A stretch of DNA of 64,000 bases, from assembly GCA_034933305.1 (NCBI GenBank), contig JAYFNU010000002.1:1-64000 (forward strand), written 5' to 3'. The translations under genes and the position numbers were made by a program. Below the pieces are notes generated by a model. That model saw only the letters and a list, made by a program, of their open reading frames with translations, was not told the DNA's origin and did not search any database. This document shows, in pieces, positions 1 through 8,216 of the stretch; positions within the stretch are counted from its first letter, which is position 1; each line of letters begins with the position of its first letter. The stretch is from JAYFNU01 sp034933305. Lineage in GTDB: Bacteria; Bacillota; Clostridia; Oscillospirales; Ruminococcaceae.

Positions 1-349
1 AGGCTTTCTGCGGCGCGGGCTGCGCCGGCGCCGCCGGTTCGGCGGGCCGGGCGTCCTGTTTCGCCGGAACGTCCTGTTTCGCCGGGGCGTTCTGCTTCGA
101 CGGAACATCCTGTTTCGCCGGGGCGTCCTGCTTCGCCTGCGCTTTCTCGTCCCCGAAGATCCCGGGGAACTGGCGGCGCACCTCGGCGGCAAGGCGCTCG
201 ACCTCCTCCGGCGTCAGCGCGCTGTTCGCGGGCCGGGCGGCGTCGGTCGTTTTATTTTCGGGCATGTCGCCCACAAACGCCGCGGCGAGCACCGAGACGG
301 TGTCGTCGTCCAGCGGGCGCACATTCTGGTTTTCCTGTTGTTCGCTCAT
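1..349 (-). CDS. Partial low-complexity protein with AKQD repeats
   Basis: Only the first 116 residues are inside the window; the gene runs off the left edge. The ATG is preceded by an AGGAG ribosome binding site. Residues 1-70 are acidic and look soluble (no signal peptide), with a short segment around EEVERLAAEVRRQFPGIF that is probably helical. After that comes a run of five degenerate six-residue units of the form AKQDAP/AKQDVP/SKQNAP, then a Pro-Ala-rich stretch. I do not recognise a family. The Pro/Ala/Lys/Gln repeat looks like a flexible linker ahead of a domain lying outside the window. It is divergent from the sigma factor operon to its right. Confidence 0.7.
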   Translation of the reverse strand, partial: MSEQQENQNVRPLDDDTVSVLAAAFVGDMPENKTTDAARPANSALTPEEVERLAAEVRRQFPGIFGDEKAQAKQDAPAKQDVPSKQNAPAKQDVPAKQDARPAEPAAPAQPAPQKA

Positions 350-476
350 AAAATCATCTCCTGCGCTGCGCGGCAAAACATACGGCGCAGCATACATAAA
401 TAATTGTAATTTTATTTGTGCAATATGTCAATCGCCAAAAAAGAACACACTGTAAAACCCGGCGGGGAATCTATGG

Positions 477-482
477 TATACT
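477..482 (+). promoter_or_regulatory. Possible -10 element upstream of ECF sigma gene
   Basis: TATACT lies about 37 bp before the proposed sigma factor start, in the divergent intergenic region. No convincing -35 of the housekeeping class is at the right distance (TGTAAA at 451-456 is 20 bp away), so an alternative sigma or activator may drive it. Autoregulation by the ECF factor itself is common but not visible here. Confidence 0.35.
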
Positions 483-518
483 TTTTGAAGAAAACGGCGC
501 GGACGTGTCGTTATAAGG

Positions 519-1073
519 GTGTCGGCAAAAGGCGGTGAGGCGGAAATAGAAAAAGAAAAATTCGAATACTACATCGACGTCTATGCCGGAGCGGTCTACG
601 CGCTGTGCTTTTCCTTCGTGAAAAACACGTTTGACGCGGAGGATCTTGCGCAGGAGACATTTCTCTCCGCCTACAAGAGCTTCGACCGCTTCGACCCCCA
701 GAACCCCCGAAGCTGGCTTCTCACCATCGCCGCCAACAAATGCCGTGACCACCTCAAGAGCCCCGCAAGGAAAATGATCGTTGCCGACACCGACGACCTC
801 GCCTACATAGAGGACAGCGCGCCCGGCGCCGAGCAGGCCGCCGAGCGGTCCGACGCGGACGACCGCGTCGCGCGGCTGTGCGCGCGCCTCAGAGAACCTT
901 ACAGAACGCCCGCGCGCCTCTACTACTGCGACGGCTGGACCGCGCAGGAGATCGCGGCGCGCACCGGGGACAATCCGAAGACCGTCGCGACGCGGCTCTA
1001 CCGCGCCCGCGAAATGCTCAAATATATAGTGAAGGAGGATGAAGCATGCAGCTTTTCCATGACGGACACCTGA
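519..1073 (+). CDS. ECF-type RNA polymerase sigma factor
   Basis: A 184-residue sigma-70 family protein of extracytoplasmic function type. Region 2 is seen around residues 40-85 (FDAEDLAQETFLSAYKSF, then the WLLTIAANKCRDHLK segment), and region 4 around residues 125-170 (GWTAQEIAARTG...TVATRLYRARE). Regions 1 and 3 are absent, as expected for the ECF group. The start is uncertain: the only in-frame start codon is a GTG with a poor, too-close AAGG. The gene overlaps the downstream zinc-finger anti-sigma gene by 28 bp, which strongly supports a sigma/anti-sigma pair. The signal sensed is unknown. Confidence 0.85.
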   Translation: MSAKGGEAEIEKEKFEYYIDVYAGAVYALCFSFVKNTFDAEDLAQETFLSAYKSFDRFDPQNPRSWLLTIAANKCRDHLKSPARKMIVADTDDLAYIEDSAPGAEQAAERSDADDRVARLCARLREPYRTPARLYYCDGWTAQEIAARTGDNPKTVATRLYRAREMLKYIVKEDEACSFSMTDT

Positions 1074-1519
1074 CGCAAAAAGCGCTCGGCGCCTTTTCGG
1101 GCGGCGCGCTGACCGACGCGGAGCTCGCCGACGTCGCGCAGCACATCGCGGACTGCCCCGACTGCCTCGCGCGCGCCGCGGATGCGGCGCAGCAGTCGTG
1201 CGCGCCGCCGCGCGGCTTCGCGCAGAACGTGCGGTACGCCGTGGCGGCCCGCGCCCGGGCAAAGCGCCGGGAGATGGTCCACTACAGCGCCGCCGTCGCC
1301 GCGTGCGTCGCCGTATGTGTCGGCATCGCGCTCGCGGGCTTCCCCAGCATGCCGGACATCTTCCGGCCGCAGGAGACGATCCCCGCCCCCGCGCCGTCGG
1401 CGCTCACCGCGCCCAGCGGCAAAGAGGATTTCTGGACGAAATTCAACGAAGCCATCGCGAAAACAAAAAGTATCACATCGAACAGGGAGGAACCTACCGA
1501 TGACAAGACAGCGCAGTAA
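1046..1519 (+). CDS. Zinc-finger anti-sigma factor, single-pass membrane
   Basis: 157 residues. The N-terminal cytoplasmic part carries the H-x3-C-x2-C motif of zinc-binding anti-sigma domains (H33, C37, C40), followed by one hydrophobic segment at about residues 80-99 and a short external tail. Such proteins hold the cognate ECF sigma factor inactive at the membrane. The ATG has a GAAGGAGGA ribosome binding site inside the end of the sigma gene, so the two are translationally coupled. The next gene starts inside this one. The outside part is short (about 55 residues), so sensing may depend on the small membrane proteins that follow. Confidence 0.85.
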   Translation: MQLFHDGHLTQKALGAFSGGALTDAELADVAQHIADCPDCLARAADAAQQSCAPPRGFAQNVRYAVAARARAKRREMVHYSAAVAACVAVCVGIALAGFPSMPDIFRPQETIPAPAPSALTAPSGKEDFWTKFNEAIAKTKSITSNREEPTDDKTAQ

Positions 1520-2054
1520 ATTCTGGACATTTCTATTTTCCCTCATGCCCGGCTGCGGGCAGATGTACATGGGCTTCATGAAGCGGGGGCTGTCACTGCT
1601 CGGGCTGTTCGCGGCCGGCTGCTTCTTCGCCGCGCTGCTCAACATGGGCGAACTGACCATCTTCGTGGCCGTCGTCTGGTTCTATGCGTTCTTCGACGCG
1701 CTCAACCTCGGCTGGCTGGAGCCCGAGCGCTTCGCGCTCGTCAGCGACGATTATGTCCGCTTTGACGGAAAGCTGCGCTCCGAAAAGGCCCTCAGCAAGT
1801 ACGGCGGCATCGCGCTCGTCATCCTCGGCGCGGCGATCCTGTGGCAGAACACCTTCATGCGGCTGCTCGACAGCTCCGAGCTCTACCACGCGAATTACCT
1901 GCTGTACAGCGTGCTGCACGAGATCGGCTACGGCATGCCCCGCGTCGCCGTGAGCGTTCTGCTCATCGTCTGCGGGATCCGCCTTATCCGCGCAAAAAAG
2001 CAGCAGACGGAGCAGGGGGACGATCCCGCCCTGCCCGGGGAGGGACGGCAATGA
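1500..2054 (+). CDS. Multi-pass membrane protein, TM2-like N-terminus
   Basis: 184 residues, starting at an ATG behind GGGAGG that lies within the end of the anti-sigma gene. Residues 1-70 (PGCGQMYMGFMKRG followed by two hydrophobic segments) resemble the TM2 domain, a Gly-rich turn between two membrane helices. Two more hydrophobic segments follow at about 102-120 and 145-165. The tail is hydrophilic. Function is not known. Its place in the ECF operon suggests it acts in the envelope response that the sigma factor controls or in sensing. Confidence 0.75.
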   Translation: MTRQRSKFWTFLFSLMPGCGQMYMGFMKRGLSLLGLFAAGCFFAALLNMGELTIFVAVVWFYAFFDALNLGWLEPERFALVSDDYVRFDGKLRSEKALSKYGGIALVILGAAILWQNTFMRLLDSSELYHANYLLYSVLHEIGYGMPRVAVSVLLIVCGIRLIRAKKQQTEQGDDPALPGEGRQ

Positions 2055-2152
2055 ATTACGTGCTCAGATTTTTCATGGGTCTGACGGTGCTGGGCTTCTT
2101 CGCCATCCGGGCCGCTGAAAAGCTTTTCCGGCGGCGGAGGACAAAAGCATGA
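2051..2152 (+). CDS. 33-residue small membrane protein
   Basis: The ATG overlaps the stop of the previous gene by four bases and follows GGGGAGGGACGG, a good ribosome binding site; its stop overlaps the next start in the same way. The product has a single hydrophobic helix (residues 3-20) and a strongly basic C-terminus (FRRRRTKA), fitting a single-pass protein with its positive end in the cytoplasm. No family is recognised. The double ATGA overlap is the main evidence that it is translated. Confidence 0.55.
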   Translation: MNYVLRFFMGLTVLGFFAIRAAEKLFRRRRTKA

Positions 2153-2436
2153 AGACGCGCAGAGTCGGCACGCTGACCGCCGGCGTCACGCTCGTGGCGT
2201 TCGGGATCCGCTTTCTTCTGCACACCCTCTCGCCCGGCCTCATCGAGCCGCGGCAGGCGATGGGCTTCTGGCCCGTCCTGCTCATCCTGCTCGGCGCGGA
2301 GATGCTCGCCGCCGCGCTCGCCGATCCGAAGAAGGTCGCGGTGCAGTATGATTTCCTGTCTGTGGTGATCGCGCTGTTCTGCCTGTTCGGCGGTTTCGCA
2401 TGCGAATTCGTCCGGCTGTGGATGGCAAAAATGTGA
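2149..2436 (+). CDS. Small membrane protein, LiaF/DUF5668-like TM region
   Basis: 95 residues with three predicted membrane segments (about 8-27, 40-60 and 70-90) and a PVLLILLGAEML stretch typical of the short membrane domain found at the N-terminus of LiaF and in small stand-alone DUF5668-type proteins. It is the last gene of the ECF sigma operon and is followed by a terminator. Family assignment is by general appearance only. A role in envelope stress is inferred from context. Confidence 0.65.
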   Translation: MKTRRVGTLTAGVTLVAFGIRFLLHTLSPGLIEPRQAMGFWPVLLILLGAEMLAAALADPKKVAVQYDFLSVVIALFCLFGGFACEFVRLWMAKM

Positions 2437-2449
2437 CGCGGACATATAC

Positions 2450-2497
2450 GGCGCCCTCCGGGGGACGATGTTCCTCCGGCGGGCGCCGTTTCCTTTT
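2450..2497 (+). terminator. Rho-independent terminator after the sigma operon
   Basis: A GC-rich hairpin (GGCGCCC... pairing with ...GGGCGCC, two mismatches in the arm) is followed by TTTCCTTTTT. It ends the five-gene sigma operon. Confidence 0.7.
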
Positions 2498-2604
2498 TCC
2501 CCGCGCGGACGTCACGGCGCAACCGGATTTCACGTCAAAACGGACAGGCTTTTCTTCATTTTTTAATGGAAATCGCCGAAAACCGATTTTTTGCCCGTCG
2601 GCCG

Positions 2605-2658
2605 TTGACTTACTATATATTGTGTCCTATAATCTTAGATGCACACAATATGGAGAAT
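2605..2658 (+). promoter_or_regulatory. nrdD promoter with two NrdR-type boxes
   Basis: TTGACT (2605-2610) and TATAAT (2628-2633) with a 17 bp spacer make a near-consensus sigma-A promoter. The spacer contains TTACTATATATTGTGT (2610-2625), whose right half matches the NrdR box consensus acaCwAtATaTwGtgt. A second half-conserved box, ACACAATATGGAGAAT, lies at 2643-2658, about three helical turns away. NrdR is the known repressor of ribonucleotide reductase genes and binds such box pairs. The nrdR gene itself is not in the window. Confidence 0.75.
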
Positions 2659-2749
2659 AAATCACAAATGCGAGCGAAGAAAGCGCGGGACACCGGGCTT
2701 TTTTGTATGCGCGGAGCCGCCGACGGGCGGGGGAAAGGAACGGAGCAGT

Positions 2750-5035
2750 ATGTTTACCACGATCATCAAACGGGACGGGCGCACGGTCGATTACGACATT
2801 TCCAAGATCAGCGGCGCGATCGGCAAGGCGATGCAGGCCGCCGGACGCAGCAATCCGCAGGAGTGTGAGCGCCTCGCCGGGATCGTGGAGCAGCGGCTCG
2901 CCGGAAAATATTCGGTGAAGCAGCCGCCCTCCGTCGAGGATATCCAGGACGCCGTTGAAGCGGTGCTCATGGACAACGGCTACGCGTTCGTCGCGAAGAA
3001 ATATATCCTTTACCGGAACGACCGCACCCGCCGGCGCGAGATGAACAGCGCGCTCATGAAGATCTACGACGAACTGACCTTCGCCGACGCGGGGGATTCC
3101 GACATGAAGCGCGACAACGCCAACATCGACGGCGACACGGCGATGGGCGTCATGCTGAAGTACGGCAGCGAGGGCGCGAAGGAGTATTACAGCAAATACA
3201 TCCTCACCGAGGAGCAGGCGGCGGCGCACCGCGACGGCGACATCCATATCCACGACATGGATTTTTACACCCTCACGACGACCTGCTGTCAGATCGACCT
3301 GCTCAAGCTTTTCAAGAACGGTTTTTCGACCGGACACGGCTATCTGCGCGAGCCCAACGACATCAAGAGCTACGCGGCGCTCGCCTGCATCGCCATCCAG
3401 AGCAACCAGAACGACCAGCACGGCGGCCAGAGCATCCCGAACTTCGACTACAGTCTTGCGCCCGGCGTCGCGAAGACCTACAAGCGGCTGTACGCGCGCA
3501 ACCTCGCGAAGGCGCTTGAGCTCGAGACCGACACCGTCATCGATTACGGCGCCGCGATCAAGCCGCTCGAGGCGCGGCTCGCCGAAAAGGGCCTGCTGCC
3601 GAAGCTCGACGCGATGTCGCCGGAATTTTTCGCCGCCTAGGCGGCGGAGCTCGTGAAGATGGGGTATGACGAGGCGGTCATCGCGAAGGCGCAGAAGGCG
3701 GCCGCGCGCTATGCAAAGGACGAGACGCAGAGCAATACCTACCAGGCGATGGAAGCGCTCGTCCACAACCTCAATACGATGCATTCGCGCGCGGGCGCGC
3801 AGACGCCCTTCTCCTCCATCAACTACGGCACCGACACCTCCCCCGAGGGCCGGCTCGTCATGCGCTGCGTGCTCGAAGCGACCGAGGCGGGCCTCGGCGC
3901 GGGCGAAACGGCGATCTTCCCCATCCACATCTTCAAGGTCAAGGAGGGCGTCAACTACAATCCCGGCGACCCCAACTACGACCTGTTCAAGCTCGCGATC
4001 CGCGTGTCCGCGAAGCGGTTGTTCCCCAATTTCGGGTTTATCGACGCGCCCTTCAATCTGCAGTATTACAAGCCCGGCCGTCCCGAGACGGAGGTCACCT
4101 ATATGGGCTGCCGCACGCGCGTCATCGGCAACGTCTACGACCCCGAGCGGGAGATCACCTACGGGCGCGGCAATCTGAGCTTCACGTCGATCAACCTGCC
4201 GCGCATCGCCATCCGCAGCAACAAAAACATCGAGTGGTTCTTCGAGGAGCTGGAAAACAAGATGGAGCTCGTGGCGCAGCAGCTGCTCGACCGCTTCGCC
4301 ATCCAGTGCAAGAAGCACGTCTACAACTATCCGTTCCTCATGGGGCAGGGCGTCTGGATCGACAGCGAGAAGCTCGGCCCGACCGACGAGGTCGGCGAGG
4401 TGCTCAAGCACGGCACGCTGTCCATCGGCTTCATCGGTCTCGCCGAAACGCTCGTCGCGCTCACGGGCCATCACCACGGCGAGGACGAACAGGCGCGCAG
4501 CCTCGGACTCGAGATCGTCGGCTTCATGCGCGATTTCGTCGACCGCAAGAGCCGGGCGACGGGCCTCAACTTCAGCCTGCTCGCGACGCCCGCCGAGGGC
4601 CTGTCGGGCCGCTTCGTGCGCCTCGACAAGAAAAAATTCGGCATCATCCCCGGCGTGACGGACCGGGAATACTACACCAACAGCTTCCACGTTCCGGTGT
4701 ATTATCCCATCGGCGCGTTTGAAAAGCTCCGGATCGAGGCACCCTACCACGCGCTGACGAACGCGGGGCACATCAGCTACGTCGAGCTCGACGGCGACAC
4801 GGCGAACAACCTTGAGGCATTCGAAAAGGTCGTGCGCTGCATGAAGGAGCTGGGCATCGGCTACGGCTCCATCAACCACCCCGTCGACCGCGACCCCGTG
4901 TGCGGGTACACGGGCATCATCGGGGACACCTGCCCGCGCTGCGGCCGGCACGAGGACGAGGCGCTCTCGCCCGCGCAGCTCGACGACCTCAAAAAGCGTT
5001 TTCCGAAAGCGCCCGTCTTCATGGGCAAACAATAA
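2750..5035 (+). pseudogene. nrdD: Class III ribonucleotide reductase NrdD, in-frame amber
   Basis: Anaerobic ribonucleoside-triphosphate reductase, about 761 codons. An N-terminal ATP-cone (residues 1-90) is followed by the catalytic barrel (for example DIHIHDMDFY, NQNDQHGGQSIPNFDY, HNLNTMHSRAGAQTPFSS). The C-terminal VCGYTG holds the probable glycyl-radical glycine, with a CPRC zinc-site motif after it. Codon 297 (3638-3640) is TAG, and reading continues in the same frame with fully conserved sequence on both sides. Truncation would leave 296 residues without the active site. The amber could be a true nonsense mutation, a sequence error or a readthrough site; a restart at ATG 3653 is also conceivable. 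TAG is used as a normal stop elsewhere in this window. nrdG follows in the operon. Confidence 0.85.
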
Positions 5036-5079
5036 ACGACATGCGCAGCATGGTTCAACAGAAAGGAAGCAAACAAGAG

Positions 5080-5238
5080 ATGGAACAGAACAAATACGAT
5101 GTGAAAAAAGCGGGCGAGGGCGTGGGCTTTGAGCGCATCCGCCGCATCACCGGTTACCTCGTGGGCACGCTCGACCGCTTCAACGACGCGAAGCGCGCGG
5201 AGGAGCGCGACCGGGTCAAGCACAGTGTCAAGGCTTAA
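5080..5238 (+). CDS. 52-residue NrdD companion protein
   Basis: A small protein with the conserved core RIRRITGYLVGTLDRFNDAKRAEERDRVKH, which I recognise as the short open reading frame found between nrdD and nrdG in many Firmicutes and usually annotated as part of the anaerobic reductase. The ATG follows AAAGGAAG at suitable spacing; earlier in-frame ATG codons at 5041 and 5050 lack a ribosome binding site. It is charged and probably helical, with no membrane segment. Its exact role is unknown to me. Its end overlaps the start of nrdG. Confidence 0.75.
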   Translation: MEQNKYDVKKAGEGVGFERIRRITGYLVGTLDRFNDAKRAEERDRVKHSVKA

Positions 5239-5737
5239 CATCGCGGGCGTCGTCGGCGATTCGATCACCGACGGGCCGGGACTGCGCACGACGATCTTCG
5301 TGCAGGGCTGCCCCCACGGCTGCCCCGGCTGCCACAATCCCGAGACCCACGATTTCGCCGGCGGCCGCGCCGCCGACACCGACGCGCTGTTCGCGGACAT
5401 CGCGGCGAATCCGCTGCTGTCGGGCGTCACCTTTTCGGGCGGCGAGCCGATGTGCCAGGCGGCGCCGCTCGCGGTGCTCGGTGCACGCATCAAGCAGGCG
5501 GGCCTCGAGGTGGCCTGCTATACGGGCTACACCCTCGAGGCGCTGCTCGCCGAAAAGGATCCCGACCGCATGGCGCTGCTCGCGGTGTGCGACGTGCTCG
5601 TCGACGGCCCCTTCGTGCTCGCCGAGCGCAGTCTCGAACTCAGGTTCAAGGGCTCGCGCAACCAGCGAACGCTGGACGTGCAAAAAAGCCTCGCGGCGGG
5701 CGCGCCGGTGCTGTGCACCGACCCGCGGTGGGTCTGA
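5225..5737 (+). CDS. nrdG: Anaerobic NrdD-activating radical SAM enzyme
   Basis: 170 residues from a GTG start that overlaps the end of the preceding small gene. The radical SAM cluster motif C-x3-C-x2-C is at C29, C33 and C36 (QGCPHGCPGCHNP), followed by the SAM-binding FSGGEP at about residues 65-70. It generates the glycyl radical on NrdD using reduced ferredoxin/flavodoxin and SAM. Length is normal for the family. A longer upstream reading frame exists but encodes non-conserved sequence, so the GTG giving SRLNIAGVVGDSITDGPGLR is preferred. No strong ribosome binding site; translational coupling is likely. Confidence 0.9.
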   Translation: MSRLNIAGVVGDSITDGPGLRTTIFVQGCPHGCPGCHNPETHDFAGGRAADTDALFADIAANPLLSGVTFSGGEPMCQAAPLAVLGARIKQAGLEVACYTGYTLEALLAEKDPDRMALLAVCDVLVDGPFVLAERSLELRFKGSRNQRTLDVQKSLAAGAPVLCTDPRWV

Positions 5738-5815
5738 GCTTCGCGCGCCGCCGGCCCCGGCCGGACGGCGCATGCCGGGTAAAAACCGCGCGCCCGCACT
5801 GACCGGCGCGCAATA

Positions 5816-5856
5816 AAAAGGCCCCCGTCTGCCCTGTGCAGGCGGGGGCCTTTTCC
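5816..5856. terminator. Bidirectional terminator after nrdG
   Basis: A 13 bp stem (GGCCCCCGTCTGC pairing with GCAGGCGGGGGCC) with a 7-base loop, T-run on the plus side and A-run before it. It ends the nrd operon. Confidence 0.85.
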
Positions 5857-5939
5857 GATGCCGCGCCATGCGGCGAAGCCGCGCGCCGAAGGGGCTCCCG
5901 ACGCAGGTTCTGGGCGGCGGACCGGGCCGGCCGTTTGCT

Positions 5940-6028
5940 AGCCCCGCAGACGACGGGGAGAACGAAAACTGCCGCGAAGGATGATCCTTCGCGGCAGTTC
6001 CTGTTCTGCGGCGCCCCGCCGTCTGCGG
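5940..6028. repeat. Nested inverted repeat, terminator on minus strand
   Basis: The core, 5967-5999, is a 16 bp perfect inverted repeat (AACTGCCGCGAAGGAT and its complement) with a one-base centre. On the minus strand it is followed by TTTTCGTTC, so it can terminate the M20 peptidase operon. Outside it, CCCCGCAGACGACGGGG (about 5942-5957) pairs again with CCCCGCCGTCTGCGGG (about 6013-6027). The rest of 5738-6048 holds no gene. Confidence 0.6.
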
Positions 6029-6048
6029 GCAGGCATTCTGCGCGCGCA

Positions 6049-7518
6049 TCATTTCGCCGGTTTCTTTTCCGGCTGATAATTTTTCACGAAGTATTTGTAG
6101 AAGTCGATCGCCTCGGCGACGGCCGTCAGCGTGACGTTCTCGTCGATGGCGTGGCAGGATTCCATCTGCTTCGCGTCCATGCGCAGCGGCGCGAAGCGGA
6201 TGGCGTTGTCCGTCACCGCGTGGAAGTGGCGGCAGTCGGTGCCGCCCATGATGACGTAGGGCGACACGCCGCAGTCGGGGAAGCAGTCGGCGACGCATTT
6301 CGTGAGGTAGGCGTAGACCGGCGTCTTCGTGGAGACGACGGGCGAGGCGTCGCGGATCTGCGTGATCTCGAACTCGAGGCCGTATTTGTCGGCGATGGGC
6401 TTGAGCGCGGCGATGGACTGCTCGCAGTTCTGCTGCACGCTTGTGCGCAGATTCGCCACGACGTACGCCTCCTGCGGGATGACGTTCGGCGCGTCGGAGC
6501 CCTTCATCATCGTGAATGTGCACGTCGTCGCGAGCAGCGCGCCGCCGAGCGGCGACACCTTCGGCATGGCGGCGAGGAGCAGCGGCCTGAACAGCCATAC
6601 GTTGCCCAGCAGCAGCCGCATGCCGAAGCCCATGGAGGGCGCGAGCGCCGCGAACATTTCCTCGACTTCGGGGATGAGCTTCTTTTTGAAGGGCATCTTC
6701 CGGCCGACTTCGGTCATGAACTTCGCAAGGCGCATCACCGGCGTGTTGGCGGGCGGCGTGCTCGAATGGCCGCCGTTGCCCTTCGCCTTGACCTTGATGT
6801 CGATGTAGCCCTTTTCGGTGATGCCGAAGACGGCGTAGGGCCGGTCCATGCCCGGCATGGCGCGCTCGATGATGGCGCCGCCTTCGTCGAGCACGAGCGA
6901 GAAGCGCAGCCCGTGCTCCTTGAGCCAGCGCACCGCGCCCGGCGCGCTGTCGCCGCCCGTCTCCTCGTTGATGGAATATTCGAGCCACACGTCGCACGGC
7001 GGCACGAAGCCCTCCGCGAGCAGCTGCTCGACGGCGGACATCTGCGTGAAGATGTTGCACTTGCAGTCGAGCGCGCCGCGCCCGTACAGCCGGCCGTCCT
7101 TCACCTCGCCCGCATAGGGCGGCAGCGTCCAGCCGTCGGCCTGCGCGGGCACGACGTCCTGATGCCCCATGAAGAGGATGGGGAGCGCGCCGGGATCGGC
7201 GCCCGCCCAGCGGTACAACAGCGCGCCGCGCACGACCGTGCGCTCGAGTTTCTTCGCGCACAGCGGGAAGACTTTTTCAAGCACCTCGTGAAAGCGCGCA
7301 AAATCGGACAGGTCCTCATCCTCGTTTTTCGAGACCGTCTGCACCCGCAGCAGCGCGCCGAAATCCCGCGCGTAGGCGTCGAGCTGCGCCGGCGCGCAGG
7401 CGCTTTCGCGGCGCGCGCCCGGCGCGGGCGCCTTGATGCGCACCGCGCGCACGACGGCGACGAGCAGCAGCGCGAGGAACAGCCCCAGCAGGCCGAGCAG
7501 GATGTACAGCAATGCCAT
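6049..7518 (-). CDS. M20 family metallopeptidase, membrane-anchored
   Basis: About 489 residues. An N-terminal hydrophobic helix (roughly residues 2-24) should anchor it to the membrane. The dinuclear metal site motifs of the M20 family are present: GHQDVVPA, GRGALDCK, INEETGGDS and the C-terminal GTDCRHF. The insertion around NGGHSSTPPANTP is the lid/dimerisation domain, including the conserved GGHSS. It is closest in style to carboxypeptidase-S/PM20D1-like enzymes that split peptides or N-acyl amino acids. The ATG at 7518 with GAAAGGA upstream is preferred over GTG 7527. It is the last gene of a three-gene operon with two membrane proteins. Confidence 0.85.
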   Translation of the reverse strand: MALLYILLGLLGLFLALLLVAVVRAVRIKAPAPGARRESACAPAQLDAYARDFGALLRVQTVSKNEDEDLSDFARFHEVLEKVFPLCAKKLERTVVRGALLYRWAGADPGALPILFMGHQDVVPAQADGWTLPPYAGEVKDGRLYGRGALDCKCNIFTQMSAVEQLLAEGFVPPCDVWLEYSINEETGGDSAPGAVRWLKEHGLRFSLVLDEGGAIIERAMPGMDRPYAVFGITEKGYIDIKVKAKGNGGHSSTPPANTPVMRLAKFMTEVGRKMPFKKKLIPEVEEMFAALAPSMGFGMRLLLGNVWLFRPLLLAAMPKVSPLGGALLATTCTFTMMKGSDAPNVIPQEAYVVANLRTSVQQNCEQSIAALKPIADKYGLEFEITQIRDASPVVSTKTPVYAYLTKCVADCFPDCGVSPYVIMGGTDCRHFHAVTDNAIRFAPLRMDAKQMESCHAIDENVTLTAVAEAIDFYKYFVKNYQPEKKPAK

Positions 7519-7519
7519 T

Positions 7520-8203
7520 TCACACACGTCCTTTCTTATACAGCAGGAAGGCGTAGGCCATCGCGATGACCGCGAAGAGCACGACGAGCAGGCTCACCGA
7601 GTTCGTCAGCGTGGGCACGAGCAGGAACAGCACGATGGCGAGCACCGCGGGCACGACCGCGATCTTCGGGTATTTTTTCACATAGGTGAAGCCCAGCGCG
7701 CCGAACAGCGCGGGGATGACCGTCTTGAACGCCGGCAGCAGCACCGGATTCTCGAGCACCGGCGTCAGCGGCACGATGAGGACGACGCCGAGGATGATCG
7801 TCAGCGTCGTGACGATCGAGGAGGTCGCGACGGACAGCGTCGAGACGATCTCGTTCTCCTTGGTGCCGATCTCGACTTTCGCCATCGCGCGCGCGTTCAT
7901 CGCGCAGGGGATCTTGAGGTTCGACAGGTTGCCCGTGATGAAGGCGAGATAGGTGCCGCCCGTGCCGAGGATGGGCGCGTAGGTGATGACCTCCACGAAG
8001 CAGCCAGGGATGTTCTGCAGCAGCACGCCCGCAAAGGCCGCCCAATAGCCGGCGTTGAAATTCGGCTTTTCGCCGAACACGAGGCAGATGGCGAACGGAA
8101 CGCACAGCAGCGCGACGAAGATGATCGACATCGACAGCCGGCCGATGCGGTGCATCGAGTCGTCGTAGCGCAGCGCCTCCGCGCTCATTTCATTTCTTTC
8201 CAT
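7520..8203 (-). CDS. Membrane protein, partner of DUF5058-like protein
   Basis: 227 residues with about six hydrophobic segments and a conserved-looking stretch GNLSNLKIPCAMNARAMAKVEIGTKENE facing the cytoplasm. The ATG follows AGGAGG at good spacing. I do not recognise a named family. It lies 13 bp behind the DUF5058-like gene and directly in front of the peptidase, so the two membrane proteins probably form one complex, plausibly a transporter for the substrate or product of the peptidase. That function is inference from gene order only. Confidence 0.7.
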   Translation of the reverse strand: MERNEMSAEALRYDDSMHRIGRLSMSIIFVALLCVPFAICLVFGEKPNFNAGYWAAFAGVLLQNIPGCFVEVITYAPILGTGGTYLAFITGNLSNLKIPCAMNARAMAKVEIGTKENEIVSTLSVATSSIVTTLTIILGVVLIVPLTPVLENPVLLPAFKTVIPALFGALGFTYVKKYPKIAVVPAVLAIVLFLLVPTLTNSVSLLVVLFAVIAMAYAFLLYKKGRV

Positions 8204-8216
8204 TCCGCATTTCCTC

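Noticed and set aside
3638..3640. Pyrrolysine insertion at the nrdD amber codon
   Set aside because: No pyl genes in the window, TAG is used as a normal stop in several genes here, and the residue position is not known to need an unusual amino acid.
2627..5032. 801-residue minus-strand open frame across nrdD
   Set aside because: Antisense to a clearly conserved gene; composition (Arg/Ala/Val/Asp/Glu-rich, no domains) is the usual shadow of GC-rich coding sequence. The same applies to the other very long antisense frames, for example at 48,924-51,944 and 37,074-39,134.
5129..5224. Longer NrdG with an extra N-terminal segment from ATG 5129
   Set aside because: The extra residues are Ser/Ala/Arg-rich and are the out-of-frame shadow of the 52-residue companion gene; conservation begins at the GTG 5225.
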